Shown here: positions 1 through 8,878 of the stretch, one piece after another
Layout: every line of letters begins with the position of its first letter
How positions within the stretch are numbered: the stretch's first letter is position 1
NCBI GenBank assembly: GCA_001627865.1
Contig: LUQO01000045.1
Location: 37,728 to 101,727 of the forward strand
DNA: 64,000 nucleotides
Direction of reading: 5' to 3'
Source: SAR324 cluster bacterium REDSEA-S27_B3
GTDB taxonomy: Bacteria > SAR324 > NAC60-12
Translations under genes and position numbers: made by a program
The notes under the pieces: model-generated
The model's input: the letters and a program-made list of their open reading frames with translations, nothing else
Databases searched by the model: none
What the model was told of the DNA's origin: nothing

Positions 1-1
1 A

Positions 2-319
2 AAAGTTGAAGTTATTCAAAATAACTTATGGTACGTACTTTATCCAAAAATAAGCCTGAATTTTTATTTGCACTATGGAGCAGGAATCCAATTCACCAAA
101 TCCCGTTTTGCTGCTACCGGAAACAGAATGTCTTTTGAAGATGAAATTGCAATGGGAGTTGAAACTGGAGCCTCTTATTTTGTAATGTCTAATTTAATCT
201 TTTATTACAGATTTTCCATTAGCAGACATATTCCTTTTCTCAAGATTTCAGATTCCAGTACTTTTTTGAAACAAAGCCAGCTACACACAATTTTTATGAA
301 TTATTACTTCTCTCTTTAA
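2..319 (+). CDS. C-terminal part of a probable outer-membrane beta-barrel protein (5' end outside window)
   Basis: The reading frame is open from base 2 to a TAA at 317-319, so the tracked TTG start at 68 is probably internal and the gene begins before the window. The visible ~105 residues alternate polar and hydrophobic or aromatic residues in short strands separated by Gly/Asn turns (for example LNFYLHYGAGIQF and YFVMSNLIFYYRF). That pattern fits the last strands of an outer-membrane barrel. The very C-terminus ends in YYFSL and lacks the usual final aromatic residue after a short soluble tail, so the barrel assignment is an inference. The gene converges on the regulator gene that ends 7 bp away. 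Confidence 0.45.
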   Translation, partial: KVEVIQNNLWYVLYPKISLNFYLHYGAGIQFTKSRFAATGNRMSFEDEIAMGVETGASYFVMSNLIFYYRFSISRHIPFLKISDSSTFLKQSQLHTIFMNYYFSL

Positions 320-326
320 GTAAATT

Positions 327-1877
327 TCAAATTTTCATTTTATTTTCTCGAAAATCGGATGTCAGCTGTTCTAGGGCCTGATTCAAGCCGTCTTCCTTCT
401 CTTCACTCTTATAAATGTTCGGTGGTGCAGCTCTTTCGGAACACTGACTTTTGTCCAGCTGACAGCGTTCGCAAGTTTGATTAACCTGTTTCACGGGTAT
501 CTGTGGATCATCCAGGAATTTCACTTTTTCTTTCAACGATTTATCAATACTCAGTCCGAGTGAGACACAACGATTAATGTTTGTTCGCAAACGCAATGAG
601 TGTGCGATGGAAATAAAAAGAACCTCTTTACCACTTCCCATAAATTGTGCCCTTTGGACGCCAATTAGAATATTTTCTGTCTTCCCATTTTTCTGTCCTG
701 ATTCCAAATCTTCGATCAGAGACACAGGCAACCAGCGGCGACAATGATGTTCCTTTAACCTGACTCCACTAGGTACTAACGTTCTGGGCATGTTTAACTC
801 TTTAGTCAACAGTATTTCATTGTCTCCTGCTGAACGTTCAAAGCGCAGATAATGTAATTCAGTTATCTTAAAAAGTCCGGGGAGTATCTGGCTGAGACGG
901 TGCAAAAATGTTTCAGGAGTAACTTCATGCCGCTTCAGGAATTTCAATATTGCATCACTATTCCAGGTTTCAGACTGAAAAATTTCTTTTACTTCTTCCT
1001 CAGCCCGAAACCGATTTATCATTAAAGCGCCTGCAAAATAAGAAGCTCGAAAATTCCCCATTACCTGGTCAAATGAGTCGAATTTCTTCCACGGAGAAGT
1101 CCGAACATGATTTCCTAATTTCAACTCCAAATAACCAATTTGTAATGCCATTGAGTAGACATGCTGAGATGGAGCCAGTTGATCATTTAAAAGCAATTGG
1201 GAGGGATTTCCGGGTAGAAAGATAAATCGTTGTTTTTTCAATTCCTCATATTTAGATAAATCAGCTGCTCTTGCTTCAACACCATGACTTTCAAGCAAAG
1301 TTGCAGTCAATTCTTCTACCCCAGGAGGTGGGTAGTGCTTCCATTGCTGTCTGCTAACAAACTGGTCTGCAATCTCTTCAACATCCTCAAAGTAATTATT
1401 GTGCATTTCCTGATATGCCCGTAAAGAAGCCAGAAAGAACTGCTCTACGTGCATGTCATATGACCTTGAAATTTCCATTATTGTGGTGATAAATGCCACC
1501 GCTTTTTTTGGTGAAGCAGTAAAAAGCTCCATCACATTCTCAAATGTGATTCCAAAAAGTTGAAATGGAAAAGATCCCAGAACAGATGAAGAAAATAATA
1601 ACTCTGAAACTTCACTAAGCCGACCCGTCAAGCTGATGGATACAAGATCATTGTATTCGACGCCTAGTCCTTCAGCCAAAAGCATGATTTTTTCAGCTTT
1701 TGGGTATTTTTTTCCTTTTTCTATTTCATTAATATATGATGCAGATAAGCCTGAAACAGCAGCAAGTTCCTTGAGACCTAACCCTTTTTCTTTTCTATAG
1801 TTGCGGAGCTTCATTCCAAAAATATAGCGTAAATTAAGCTTTCCCGCGGCAGAAGTTTGCTCTTCCTTTTTCGGCAT
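327..1877 (-). CDS. RamB/ScfR-like XRE-family regulator of short-chain acyl-CoA metabolism
   Basis: This 516-aa regulator has an N-terminal XRE helix-turn-helix at about residues 19-75 (LRNYRKEKGLGLKELAAVSG, then SASYINEIEKGKKYP). The long middle part resembles the degenerate IrrE/ImmA-like region of short-chain fatty acyl regulators; I see no HExxH zinc-protease motif. The C-terminus carries a cysteine motif, CERCQLDKSQCSERAAPP, of the kind found at the end of RamB-type proteins that control propionate and acetate metabolism. It is the last gene of a four-gene minus-strand operon, 11 bp after the CoA-transferase gene. It therefore probably controls that operon in response to an acyl-CoA. The ligand is unknown. 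Confidence 0.75.
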   Translation of the reverse strand: MPKKEEQTSAAGKLNLRYIFGMKLRNYRKEKGLGLKELAAVSGLSASYINEIEKGKKYPKAEKIMLLAEGLGVEYNDLVSISLTGRLSEVSELLFSSSVLGSFPFQLFGITFENVMELFTASPKKAVAFITTIMEISRSYDMHVEQFFLASLRAYQEMHNNYFEDVEEIADQFVSRQQWKHYPPPGVEELTATLLESHGVEARAADLSKYEELKKQRFIFLPGNPSQLLLNDQLAPSQHVYSMALQIGYLELKLGNHVRTSPWKKFDSFDQVMGNFRASYFAGALMINRFRAEEEVKEIFQSETWNSDAILKFLKRHEVTPETFLHRLSQILPGLFKITELHYLRFERSAGDNEILLTKELNMPRTLVPSGVRLKEHHCRRWLPVSLIEDLESGQKNGKTENILIGVQRAQFMGSGKEVLFISIAHSLRLRTNINRCVSLGLSIDKSLKEKVKFLDDPQIPVKQVNQTCERCQLDKSQCSERAAPPNIYKSEEKEDGLNQALEQLTSDFRENKMKI

Positions 1878-1888
1878 ATTTACCTTAA

Positions 1889-3085
1889 TTAACCAGTTTT
1901 ATTATCTTCGCAGACTCCTGCTTTTTTTAATTTATTTATTTGTTTTTGTGTGTAGCCAAGTTCTTTAAGCACAAGATCTGTTTGCTCACCAAGTTCTACT
2001 CCTGCATGTCGATATTCCGGTTTACAAGAAGAAAACTTGAATGGTGAAGCAATTTGTTTCTGAGTTGATCCGGATGAATCCGGAATATCAACTATCATCT
2101 CTCTGGCTTTGAATTGCTGATGTTGCATTGCTTCCGGAAATTCCAAAACAAGTTCAACACAAGCATCACAATTTGCAAAAACAGTTTCCCATTCAGACCA
2201 TGGCCGTTCTAAAAAACGTTTTTTAAGAATTTCCTTTAACTTTTTTTGAGCATCCTGATCATCGAGTGAAGTGTTTAGTAAATTTTCCGGAAGCTCCAGT
2301 GCCTTGATCAATGCATTTAAAAATAGGGGTTCGAGGCTGCTTACAGAAACCCAGCGTCCATCCTGCGTTTTATAATAATCATATAAAGTGCCGCCATTCA
2401 GCATGGTAGATTCCGGTTCTGCTCCAGACCCTCCGGACAGCCAGTTAGACCCTTCAAAAACATTCATACTGAACATCGCATCTGTCATGCTGATATCAAT
2501 ATACTGACCTTCACCTGTAAGTTGACGATGAATCACTGCAGCTAAAATACCTATAACAACATGATATGCCCCTCCAGCAATATCAGCTACTTGTATACCT
2601 TGTGGTACAGGGGATTCATTTTTGCGGCGACTGTAATTGCTGATTCCTGAAATTGCCAGATAATTCAAATCGTGTCCGGCGCGATTTCTGTAGGGACCTG
2701 TTTGTCCGTATCCTGTGAGAGAACAAAATATTAGTGACTGATTGTATTTGCGAAGTTCCTGATAATCCAACCCAAGCCGCTTCATCACACCTGGCCTGAA
2801 TTGTTCCAAAACAATATCATATTTGTTAACCAGTTTTTTAACAATTTTTACTGCGTCAGCTTGTTTGAGATTTAACCCAATCGACTGTTTGGAACGATTC
2901 AACGAGGCATGTGCATTTAATCCCCCTTTTGAATTTGAAGGAAGACTTCTCGTAAAATCAGGATGTTTGGTAGACTCTACCCTTAAAACTTCTGCTCCTA
3001 AATCAGCCAGTGTTTTTGAAGCAAAAGGTCCGGGAAGCAGTGTGGAAAAATCGAGAATATTTAATGATGAAAGGAGTGCAGACAT
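1889..3085 (-). CDS. CaiB/BaiF (family III) CoA-transferase
   Basis: This 398-aa protein is of normal length for class III CoA-transferases, which move CoA between organic acids through an aspartyl-CoA intermediate, or act as acyl-CoA racemases. The family N-terminus is clear (ILDFSTLLPGPFASKTLADLGAEVLRVE), as is the motif before the catalytic loop (RAGHDLNYLAISG); Asp in GHDLNY is the likely nucleophile. TGYGQTGPYRNRAGHD and the C-terminal small-domain region are also family-like. It starts 1 bp after the MaoC stop, so the two genes are probably co-translated. Two hydratase subunits and an acyl-CoA-type regulator share the operon. Substrate cannot be read from the sequence; a dicarboxylic or branched acyl-CoA is plausible. 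Confidence 0.9.
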   Translation of the reverse strand: MSALLSSLNILDFSTLLPGPFASKTLADLGAEVLRVESTKHPDFTRSLPSNSKGGLNAHASLNRSKQSIGLNLKQADAVKIVKKLVNKYDIVLEQFRPGVMKRLGLDYQELRKYNQSLIFCSLTGYGQTGPYRNRAGHDLNYLAISGISNYSRRKNESPVPQGIQVADIAGGAYHVVIGILAAVIHRQLTGEGQYIDISMTDAMFSMNVFEGSNWLSGGSGAEPESTMLNGGTLYDYYKTQDGRWVSVSSLEPLFLNALIKALELPENLLNTSLDDQDAQKKLKEILKKRFLERPWSEWETVFANCDACVELVLEFPEAMQHQQFKAREMIVDIPDSSGSTQKQIASPFKFSSCKPEYRHAGVELGEQTDLVLKELGYTQKQINKLKKAGVCEDNKTG

Positions 3086-3086
3086 C

Positions 3087-3503
3087 TTATTCTAAAGCAA
3101 TCACTGCCTCAGCAATTATTGTCTGTGCTTTGGGAGTATTGGCCTGCAGTTCAACACGAATCAATTTTTCATTTCCCTCTTTAAATTTTTTAACAACTTT
3201 TCCTGTGCATGTTACACTGTCACCTATATGAGTCATTGCGGTAAAACGATTATTCATGCTCCTGATAGCAGATTGTGGGACCCAGTTTGCAAGCATTCTG
3301 CCCAGATATCCAGCTGAAAGCATTCCGTGCGCGATCACGTCATCCAGACCAGACGATCTTGCATAATCCAGATCAACATGAATTGGATTATGGTCTCCGG
3401 ATGCACCACAATAGAGTGCCAGAGCATGACGGGAAACAGGAGGAGTTGTCAGTGCAGGAATTTCATCTCCTATTTTCAAAGAGTCAAATGTTGGTAGTGT
3501 CAT
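3087..3503 (-). CDS. MaoC-like (R)-specific enoyl-CoA hydratase subunit
   Basis: This 138-aa single hot-dog domain carries the hydratase-2 signature at about residues 30-45 (YCGASGDHNPIHVD), in which Asp and His are the catalytic pair. It ends with the usual beta-sheet of the fold. Proteins of this type hydrate 2-enoyl-CoA to (R)-3-hydroxyacyl-CoA. The gene lies 37 bp downstream of a second hot-dog gene that lacks this catalytic motif. The pair resembles heteromeric HadA/HadB or ChsH-type hydratases, with this one as the catalytic subunit. The CoA-transferase gene follows after 1 bp. Substrate is unknown. Confidence 0.85.
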   Translation of the reverse strand: MTLPTFDSLKIGDEIPALTTPPVSRHALALYCGASGDHNPIHVDLDYARSSGLDDVIAHGMLSAGYLGRMLANWVPQSAIRSMNNRFTAMTHIGDSVTCTGKVVKKFKEGNEKLIRVELQANTPKAQTIIAEAVIALE

Positions 3504-3540
3504 TTCATTATTATATTTTTTAATTTATAATTTAAATTAG

Positions 3541-3981
3541 TTAGTGGCGGAAAACATAATTTGTATGAGTTTCGGCGACTTTTTTTCCACGCTGATTTAT
3601 GAAATCAGTATGAGAAATCACAAACTGCAAGGTGCCTCCTTTTTTATCAATTATATCAGTAATTTTTTTGCATACTGTAATTTTATCTCCCGCATAAATG
3701 GGAGCGTGGTAAACAAAATTTTCCTCGCCATGCAATAGTTTACCAAGTTTTTCACCCAACAATTCAACAAAGTCTACTAAATCCAGCGCGTCTATTTCCA
3801 GCATAAACGGGAATGTTGGGGGAGCCAGCAGTCCAGGCATCCCTGCAGCATTTGCTGCATCTGTATCTGTATATATTTTCCTGGTTTCCCCTAGAGCTTT
3901 TGCTAAAAACCTTAGACGTCCTTCTTCTACAGGCACTGTCACAGGATGGAACTCATATCCTATATGTTTTTTATCGATCAT
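3541..3981 (-). CDS. MaoC N-terminal hot-dog (FAS1-type dehydratase) partner subunit
   Basis: The tracked ORF opens at a TTG (4008), but the ATG ten codons in gives MIDKKHIGYEFHPVTVPVEE, the usual N-terminus of this family, so I start there (146 aa). The protein has a hot-dog fold with family markers such as GRLRFLAKALGE and GLLAPPTFPFML, and LHGEENFVYHAPIYAGD in the second half. It lacks the catalytic Asp/His signature. It is the first gene of the operon and most likely forms a heteromer with the MaoC protein encoded 37 bp downstream. No strong Shine-Dalgarno sequence is seen before either start. Confidence 0.75.
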   Translation of the reverse strand: MIDKKHIGYEFHPVTVPVEEGRLRFLAKALGETRKIYTDTDAANAAGMPGLLAPPTFPFMLEIDALDLVDFVELLGEKLGKLLHGEENFVYHAPIYAGDKITVCKKITDIIDKKGGTLQFVISHTDFINQRGKKVAETHTNYVFRH

Positions 3982-4121
3982 TTTATAAGTTGAAAAAATT
4001 TCATGCAAACAACTGATTAATGAATATTCCTTATTTTTTTTACAACCATCTACCCTAATTGATGGGGAAAAAATCTAACTCTGCTTAGTTTCGCTGTCAA
4101 CACAAACATTATTTGCAGATT

Positions 4122-4934
4122 TTATAATCGTTTACAGGCAGAAGATAAGTGAGAACGTCTTTGACTACAGATGGTACGCACACATGACTCAATTCGGCTC
4201 AGATCAGGACGTGTAACGGTTGGTATACTTTTTACACGGTTTCTAACTGTTAAAAAGCACTGGATCAAGCGTTGTTCCTGTTGATTGACGCCCAAATTGC
4301 CAGCAATACATTGCGCACGTGCCTGTTTAAAAGTTGACCAGTCTGGAAGACGAGCAAGATCATCTATCAATGATTTCCGAATAGTTTGCAATTCTTCTGA
4401 GTATACTGATTTTTGCCTGTTTGAACCACATATTTCATTTGTTTTCGTGTTTCGTTGAGGTAACTGTGAAAGCTTAATGATCATTAAGTATATCAATACC
4501 ACTGCTAAAATTGCTCCAGTTGCTATCAGTAATAATTTAAGCCACTTTTTCCAATTTGAATGTGAAATTCTTTTTGATTTCCCGTCACGAAAACTTACCT
4601 GAAAAAACTGTACTTTACCATCAGATGATTGTTGATTTAATATTGGAGTTTGATTCAGTCCTAGGACTGCTCCAACCAGATTAATCTCTGTTACCTCAGG
4701 AGAGTGCATTCCATCAGTTAAAGCTGAAAGTTCGGCAACTTCGCTTGCGTAACGTTCAATAAGCCGGATCACTTCCGGATGTTGACGCCAGTTTCCTCTT
4801 TTTACGTCCGGTGCTGTTACTGTGGCAAGATCTGCTTTGGAAAACATTTTTGCCTTTCGCTCTTTACCAGAGCCTGTGTCACAGACTCCTATCGGTCGCC
4901 ATTGTACAAATTTTAGTTGGGAAATTTCTGTCAT
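4122..4934 (-). CDS. Hypothetical single-pass membrane protein with six-cysteine C-terminal domain
   Basis: I do not recognise this 270-aa protein. Residues 1-125 are predicted soluble and probably cytoplasmic. A basic stretch (SKRISHSNWKKWLK) leads into one strong membrane segment at about residues 130-153 (LLLIATGAILAVVLIYLMII). The remaining ~110 residues would be periplasmic and contain six cysteines (EIC, AQC, IQC, ESC, TIC, SAC), which suggests disulfides. There is no N-terminal signal peptide, so the topology should be N-in/C-out. It lies downstream of tRNA-Gln on the same strand, with no obvious operon partner. Confidence 0.6.
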   Translation of the reverse strand: MTEISQLKFVQWRPIGVCDTGSGKERKAKMFSKADLATVTAPDVKRGNWRQHPEVIRLIERYASEVAELSALTDGMHSPEVTEINLVGAVLGLNQTPILNQQSSDGKVQFFQVSFRDGKSKRISHSNWKKWLKLLLIATGAILAVVLIYLMIIKLSQLPQRNTKTNEICGSNRQKSVYSEELQTIRKSLIDDLARLPDWSTFKQARAQCIAGNLGVNQQEQRLIQCFLTVRNRVKSIPTVTRPDLSRIESCVRTICSQRRSHLSSACKRL

Positions 4935-5003
4935 GTTTCAGGAAATGGAGATTCCCTGTGCACGAAGGAATAAGGAAGAATGAAGACTATGCACTCAATT
5001 GAC

Positions 5004-5078
5004 TGGCTGGGGCGGCAGGGATCGAACCTGCGAATCACGGGATCAAAACCCGTTGCCTTACCACTTGGCTACGCCCCA
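5004..5078 (-). tRNA. tRNA-Gln (anticodon UUG), CCA encoded
   Basis: Read on the minus strand this is a complete cloverleaf. A 7-bp acceptor stem TGGGGCG/CGCCCCA is followed by discriminator G and an encoded CCA. The D-arm includes AGCCAAGTGGTAAGGC, the anticodon stem-loop is CGGGTTTTGATCCCG with anticodon TTG, and the T-arm contains GGTTCGATCC. The U1-A72 weak first pair and discriminator G are typical of bacterial tRNA-Gln. Confidence 0.95.
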
Positions 5079-5102
5079 AAAAACAGTTAATTAAGGTTTT
5101 TC

Positions 5103-5130
5103 ATTCTAACTTGGCATTGACAAATTACAA
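5103..5130 (-). promoter_or_regulatory. Candidate sigma-70 promoter for tRNA-Gln
   Basis: On the minus strand TTGTAA (5130-5125) is separated by 16 bp from TAGAAT (5108-5103), about 25 bp before the tRNA 5' end. The -10 matches consensus well and the -35 less well. This is a prediction from sequence only. Confidence 0.4.
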
Positions 5131-5150
5131 GAGATTTTCAGAGAATCCAG

Positions 5151-5828
5151 TTATTCTTCAACTACAAACTCAAAACCTAGAATAGTCAGTGTGAAGAGAA
5201 CTATGTCAAATCCAATAAGCAATTTCCACCATGACCATACTTCTTGCTGGTTTAATCCGAAAAAAAGATACTCAGTCAGACGTACAACACATAAAAGACT
5301 TGGAACCATCAGGGGGAAAATCAGTATTGGCAGCAGAATTTCTTTTCCACGCACAGTTGAAGTCATTACTATAAGTAAGGTCCCCAACGAACTGAATCCG
5401 ATAGTTCCTAGAAGTAAAACCAGTAACAGCTCTATCCAGTTTCCAACCTCTATTTCAAAAATAAATAGACATAATGGAACAAACAGAAGCTGAGTGAGCA
5501 ATAGAAACAAGGTGTTTGCCAGCATTTTACCTAAAAACAAAACACTGCGATCAACAGGAGCAATAAGCAATGCACCCATACAACCTGATTCCATTTCCTG
5601 AACGAAAGACTTTCCCAATCCAAGTACACCACTCATCAGAGTAACTATCCAGATTACTCCCGGAAGTGCAGTCACAAACAATTCTGGTTCCTTGCCTAAT
5701 GCAAACTGGAATACCAGTAATGCCAGTACCGCGAATAGGAGCATGGACAACAAATTGTCCTTACGCTGCAGGTCAATCAGTATATCTTTCCAGACCAGAA
5801 TTAAAGTTTGGCGGAAAAATATTTGCAT
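5151..5828 (-). CDS. ccmB: CcmB, heme exporter subunit of cytochrome c maturation
   Basis: This 225-aa polytopic membrane protein is of normal CcmB length (about 220). It begins with the family start, RQTLILVWKDILIDLQRK, and then has about six membrane segments. GLGKSFVQEMESG after the second helix and LLPILIFPLMVPSLL near residue 170 are typical. CcmB is the permease partner of CcmA in the system I c-type cytochrome maturation complex in the inner membrane. The other ccm genes are not in the window, which is unusual for this gene. An fmdB-like gene lies 39 bp upstream on the same strand and tRNA-Gln follows. Confidence 0.85.
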   Translation of the reverse strand: MQIFFRQTLILVWKDILIDLQRKDNLLSMLLFAVLALLVFQFALGKEPELFVTALPGVIWIVTLMSGVLGLGKSFVQEMESGCMGALLIAPVDRSVLFLGKMLANTLFLLLTQLLFVPLCLFIFEIEVGNWIELLLVLLLGTIGFSSLGTLLIVMTSTVRGKEILLPILIFPLMVPSLLCVVRLTEYLFFGLNQQEVWSWWKLLIGFDIVLFTLTILGFEFVVEE

Positions 5829-5867
5829 GAAGAAAATTGGATTTTTCGGAAGTAGAAATGAAAATAT

Positions 5868-6221
5868 TCAGGCAGCTTTTTCTTTACTCGAAGTTTCAGA
5901 TTTCTTTGCGGTGGTTGACTCCTTGTCCACCTGCTTGCCTGATTTTTCTGAAGATGGAGGTTTGTCTTTGGAAGATTCTTTTTTATTTGTAGCGCCTTTT
6001 TTTTCTTTTCCGGATTCTGTTTTTTCAGATTCAGTACTTTTACCGGAATATCCGTCTTTATACCAACCTCCGCCTTTGAGATGGAAAGCACTCATTGATA
6101 CCTGGCGCTTTGCGCTGTTTTTCCCACAATCCGGACAATCCTCCAGTGATGGATCACTGAACTTTTGTACTTCTTCAAACTCGTATCCGCAACTTATACA
6201 AAGGTATTCATAGATTGGCAT
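5868..6221 (-). CDS. FmdB-type zinc-ribbon protein with Lys/Ser-rich tail
   Basis: The first ~55 residues are the CxxC zinc ribbon of the FmdB family (MPIYEYLCISCGYEF, then CPDCG and KRQVSMSAFHLKGGGWY). The remaining ~55 residues are a low-complexity, charged tail rich in Lys, Ser and Glu, common in this family. The biochemical function of the family is not established, although relatives were first noted near formamidase regulation. It shares a strand with ccmB and is divergent from lptB. Confidence 0.85.
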   Translation of the reverse strand: MPIYEYLCISCGYEFEEVQKFSDPSLEDCPDCGKNSAKRQVSMSAFHLKGGGWYKDGYSGKSTESEKTESGKEKKGATNKKESSKDKPPSSEKSGKQVDKESTTAKKSETSSKEKAA

Positions 6222-6318
6222 ATTAATCCTGTTCTGTTACAATCAAATTTGTTTAAGTTGTCAAGATTATATGGAAATTTATGAGTTTTGTCAATTAGGA
6301 TTTAATTGGAGATATGAT

Positions 6319-7047
6319 TTGAAAGCAAGGAAACTTGAGGCCACAAACCTGAAAAAATCTTATCGGGACAGGCATGCAGTAAAAGGCATTTCACTCGAAG
6401 TCTCTCAAGGACAAGTCGTTGGTCTTCTCGGTCCAAACGGTGCAGGAAAAACCACAGCATTTTACATGATCGTTGGTGTTCAGCGGCCTGACGAAGGATC
6501 TATTCATTTAGACGGTCAGAATATCACAGGATTTCCTATGCACAAGAGAGCAAAATCAGGATTGGGATATCTTTCCCAGGAACGATCAATATTCCGAAAA
6601 CTCACTGTAGAAGAAAACCTGATTGCCGTACTGGAAATGCTTCCCTTGAACCCCACTGAAAAACAGAAACGGCTTGACTCATTGTTATCTGAGCTTGGAA
6701 TCCAACATGTACGGAAAATAAAAGGATACGCCCTTTCAGGTGGAGAAAGTCGAAGAGCAGAAATAGCCCGCGCGTTGGTGCTTGAACCTTCATTCATGTT
6801 GCTGGATGAGCCATTTGCAGGAGTAGATCCAATTGCAGTTGCTGATATTCAAACAATTATTCAACAGCTTGCTAAAAGAAACATTGGTGTATTAATTACA
6901 GATCATAATGTAAGGGAGACATTTGGAATAATTGATTATGGATATATAATGAACGAAGGAGAGTTGCTGATTGACGGGACTCCGGATGAATTGGTTGAAA
7001 ATGATAAGGCAAGGAAAGTTTACCTTGGTAAGTCATTCTCTATGTAG
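6319..7047 (+). CDS. lptB: LptB, ATPase of the LPS export ABC transporter
   Basis: LptB is the cytoplasmic ATPase that drives lipopolysaccharide extraction with LptF/LptG. Walker A (GPNGAGKTT), signature (LSGGESRRAEIARAL), Walker B (FMLLDEPFAGVDP) and the H-loop (ITDHNVRE) are all present. The tracked ORF starts at 6271, but a TTG at 6319 is preceded by GGAG with seven bases between. It gives 242 aa, the normal LptB length, so I prefer it. The signature reads SGGESRRAE where SGGERRR is usual, a conservative change. rpoN follows 118 bp downstream on the same strand; an lptB-rpoN neighbourhood is common in Proteobacteria. Confidence 0.93.
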   Translation: MKARKLEATNLKKSYRDRHAVKGISLEVSQGQVVGLLGPNGAGKTTAFYMIVGVQRPDEGSIHLDGQNITGFPMHKRAKSGLGYLSQERSIFRKLTVEENLIAVLEMLPLNPTEKQKRLDSLLSELGIQHVRKIKGYALSGGESRRAEIARALVLEPSFMLLDEPFAGVDPIAVADIQTIIQQLAKRNIGVLITDHNVRETFGIIDYGYIMNEGELLIDGTPDELVENDKARKVYLGKSFSM

Positions 7048-7165
7048 GTTTGACTTTTGTCTCAACTTGAAGCCAAACTAGTAGCATGAATATATAGTCC
7101 ATGCGTTTTATAAAGATATTAATAATTTTTTATCCGATAGTAATTAATCAAGAGTAAGAGGATTC

Positions 7166-8857
7166 ATGGCAATGCAGATGAAAATGCAGATGAAGATGAG
7201 CCAACAGCTCATTATGACACCGCAGCTGCAACAAGCCATAAAACTTCTGCAACTGTCTCGAGCAGAGCTGGAGGAGTTGATCGAGCAAACTTTAATTGAG
7301 AACCCCGTTCTTGAGGAAGGTATGGACATGGATACTTTCCCAAGCAAAACTGAAAATACACAGGAGCAAGCTGAGTCCGAGGAAACTCCTGAAGTAGTCA
7401 CTGAAACAGAAGAGTTCGAGACTGCTCGTGAGAACGAGCAGGAAAATGCAGTTCAGGACGAAATTGACTGGCAGCAATACATAGAACAAATAGAGCAGTT
7501 CGGAGGATATCAGGAACGACGTTATAATGTTGTTTCTGACGATGAAGAAAGCCCCTCAATTGAGATAACAGCCGCACAAACGGAATCTCTGGCAGATCAC
7601 CTGATGTGGCAATTAGACATGCATAAACTTACTCCTCTCGAACATCAGACTGGCGCTCACTTGATAGGAAACATTGATGATGACGGATTCCTGGTAACCA
7701 GCATACGTGAACTATTGGAATCACAACAAGGATTGTACAATCAGATAAACACCAATTTAAACAGCCAGGAGCCTAAAAAGGACATGGAATTTGATGCTGA
7801 TTTGTTCGACATGAAATTTCAGTCAGGTAAAACAACACAAAAGAAAAAAAATATAGAAGATGAAACTTTTTTGAATGAACACGAAAAGTCCGTTGTTGAA
7901 GAGCCTGTAAAACCGGAAATTTCTCCAGCTGCTTGTTGTTATGTAGAATCTGTTTTAAATAAAATACAACAATTTAATCCTAATGGAGTAGGTGCAAGAA
8001 GCTTACAGGAATCCCTGTTAATTCAACTGGAGATATTAGGTGAAGGTGACAGTCTGAGTTCCCGCATTGTTAAAAATGATATGCAATTTCTGGAATCCAA
8101 AGATTTGAAAAAAATTGCCCGCAGACAAAAGCAGGATATTGAACAGGTTATACAGTCTTATCGCCTGATAATGTCCCTTGAACCAAAACCTGGAAGAGAG
8201 TTTATTGCAAATCCTTCCCACCATTACATAATTCCGGATGTCTATATCTACCAGAAGGACAATGAGTACAAAGTCGCACTTAACTCCGCGGGAATGCCGA
8301 GGCTGCGTATCAGCAATTATTATAAGGATTTAAGCAATAATCTGGAAGATGACGGCAGTCTGACAAAAGATTATATAATGGAGAAAGTCAAAGCCGGCCA
8401 GTGGCTGCTGAAAAGTATTGAGCAGAGACAAAAAACTATTTACAGAGTAACAAAAAGCATTTTACGTTTTCAGAAAAAATTTTTTGAGAAAGGAATCCAT
8501 TATTTACGTCCTCTTGTGCTGAAGGATGTTGCTGAGGATATTGATGTGCATGAGTCAACAGTCAGCCGAATCACTACCAACAAATATGTGCATACTCCTC
8601 AAGGTATCTTTGAATTAAAATATTTCTTCACCAGCGGTATTGATCAGGCAAGAGGAGAGGCTGTTTCTTCAAAACGAATTAAAGATATGATTCTGCAAAT
8701 GGTGCAGAAAGAAGATTTAAAATCCCCTTACACAGACTTGCAGATAGCAGACGTTCTGGAGCGCCAAAGTGGAATTAAGGTTGCTCGGAGAACTGTCGCA
8801 AAATATCGCGAAGCACTTAATATTCTGCCATCAAATAAGCGAAAACAACTTTTCTAA
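7166..8857 (+). CDS. rpoN: RpoN, RNA polymerase sigma-54 factor
   Basis: Region I, which binds activators and RNA polymerase, is clear and Gln/Leu-rich at about residues 13-50 (QQLIMTPQLQQAIKLLQLSR, then TLIENPVLEE). A long acidic linker follows. The core-binding domain and a helix-turn-helix (VAEDIDVHESTVSRITTNKY) precede the RpoN box ARRTVAKYREAL near the C-terminus, which reads the -24 promoter element. At 563 aa it is longer than the ~480 aa typical of enterobacteria; the extra length lies in the acidic linker and a second acidic insertion around residues 190-250. The start ATG has an AAGAGGA Shine-Dalgarno. pspA follows 21 bp later. Confidence 0.96.
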   Translation: MAMQMKMQMKMSQQLIMTPQLQQAIKLLQLSRAELEELIEQTLIENPVLEEGMDMDTFPSKTENTQEQAESEETPEVVTETEEFETARENEQENAVQDEIDWQQYIEQIEQFGGYQERRYNVVSDDEESPSIEITAAQTESLADHLMWQLDMHKLTPLEHQTGAHLIGNIDDDGFLVTSIRELLESQQGLYNQINTNLNSQEPKKDMEFDADLFDMKFQSGKTTQKKKNIEDETFLNEHEKSVVEEPVKPEISPAACCYVESVLNKIQQFNPNGVGARSLQESLLIQLEILGEGDSLSSRIVKNDMQFLESKDLKKIARRQKQDIEQVIQSYRLIMSLEPKPGREFIANPSHHYIIPDVYIYQKDNEYKVALNSAGMPRLRISNYYKDLSNNLEDDGSLTKDYIMEKVKAGQWLLKSIEQRQKTIYRVTKSILRFQKKFFEKGIHYLRPLVLKDVAEDIDVHESTVSRITTNKYVHTPQGIFELKYFFTSGIDQARGEAVSSKRIKDMILQMVQKEDLKSPYTDLQIADVLERQSGIKVARRTVAKYREALNILPSNKRKQLF

Positions 8858-8878
8858 TTCTTTCACTCCAAAACAAGT

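Noticed and set aside
5801-6091. Minus-strand ORF of 96 aa overlapping the fmdB-like gene
   Set aside because: It is the Lys-rich tail of the zinc-ribbon gene read in another frame.
8858-8878. Sigma-54 promoter for pspA in the rpoN-pspA gap
   Set aside because: The gap is only 21 bp and has no TGGCA-N7-TGCW pattern.
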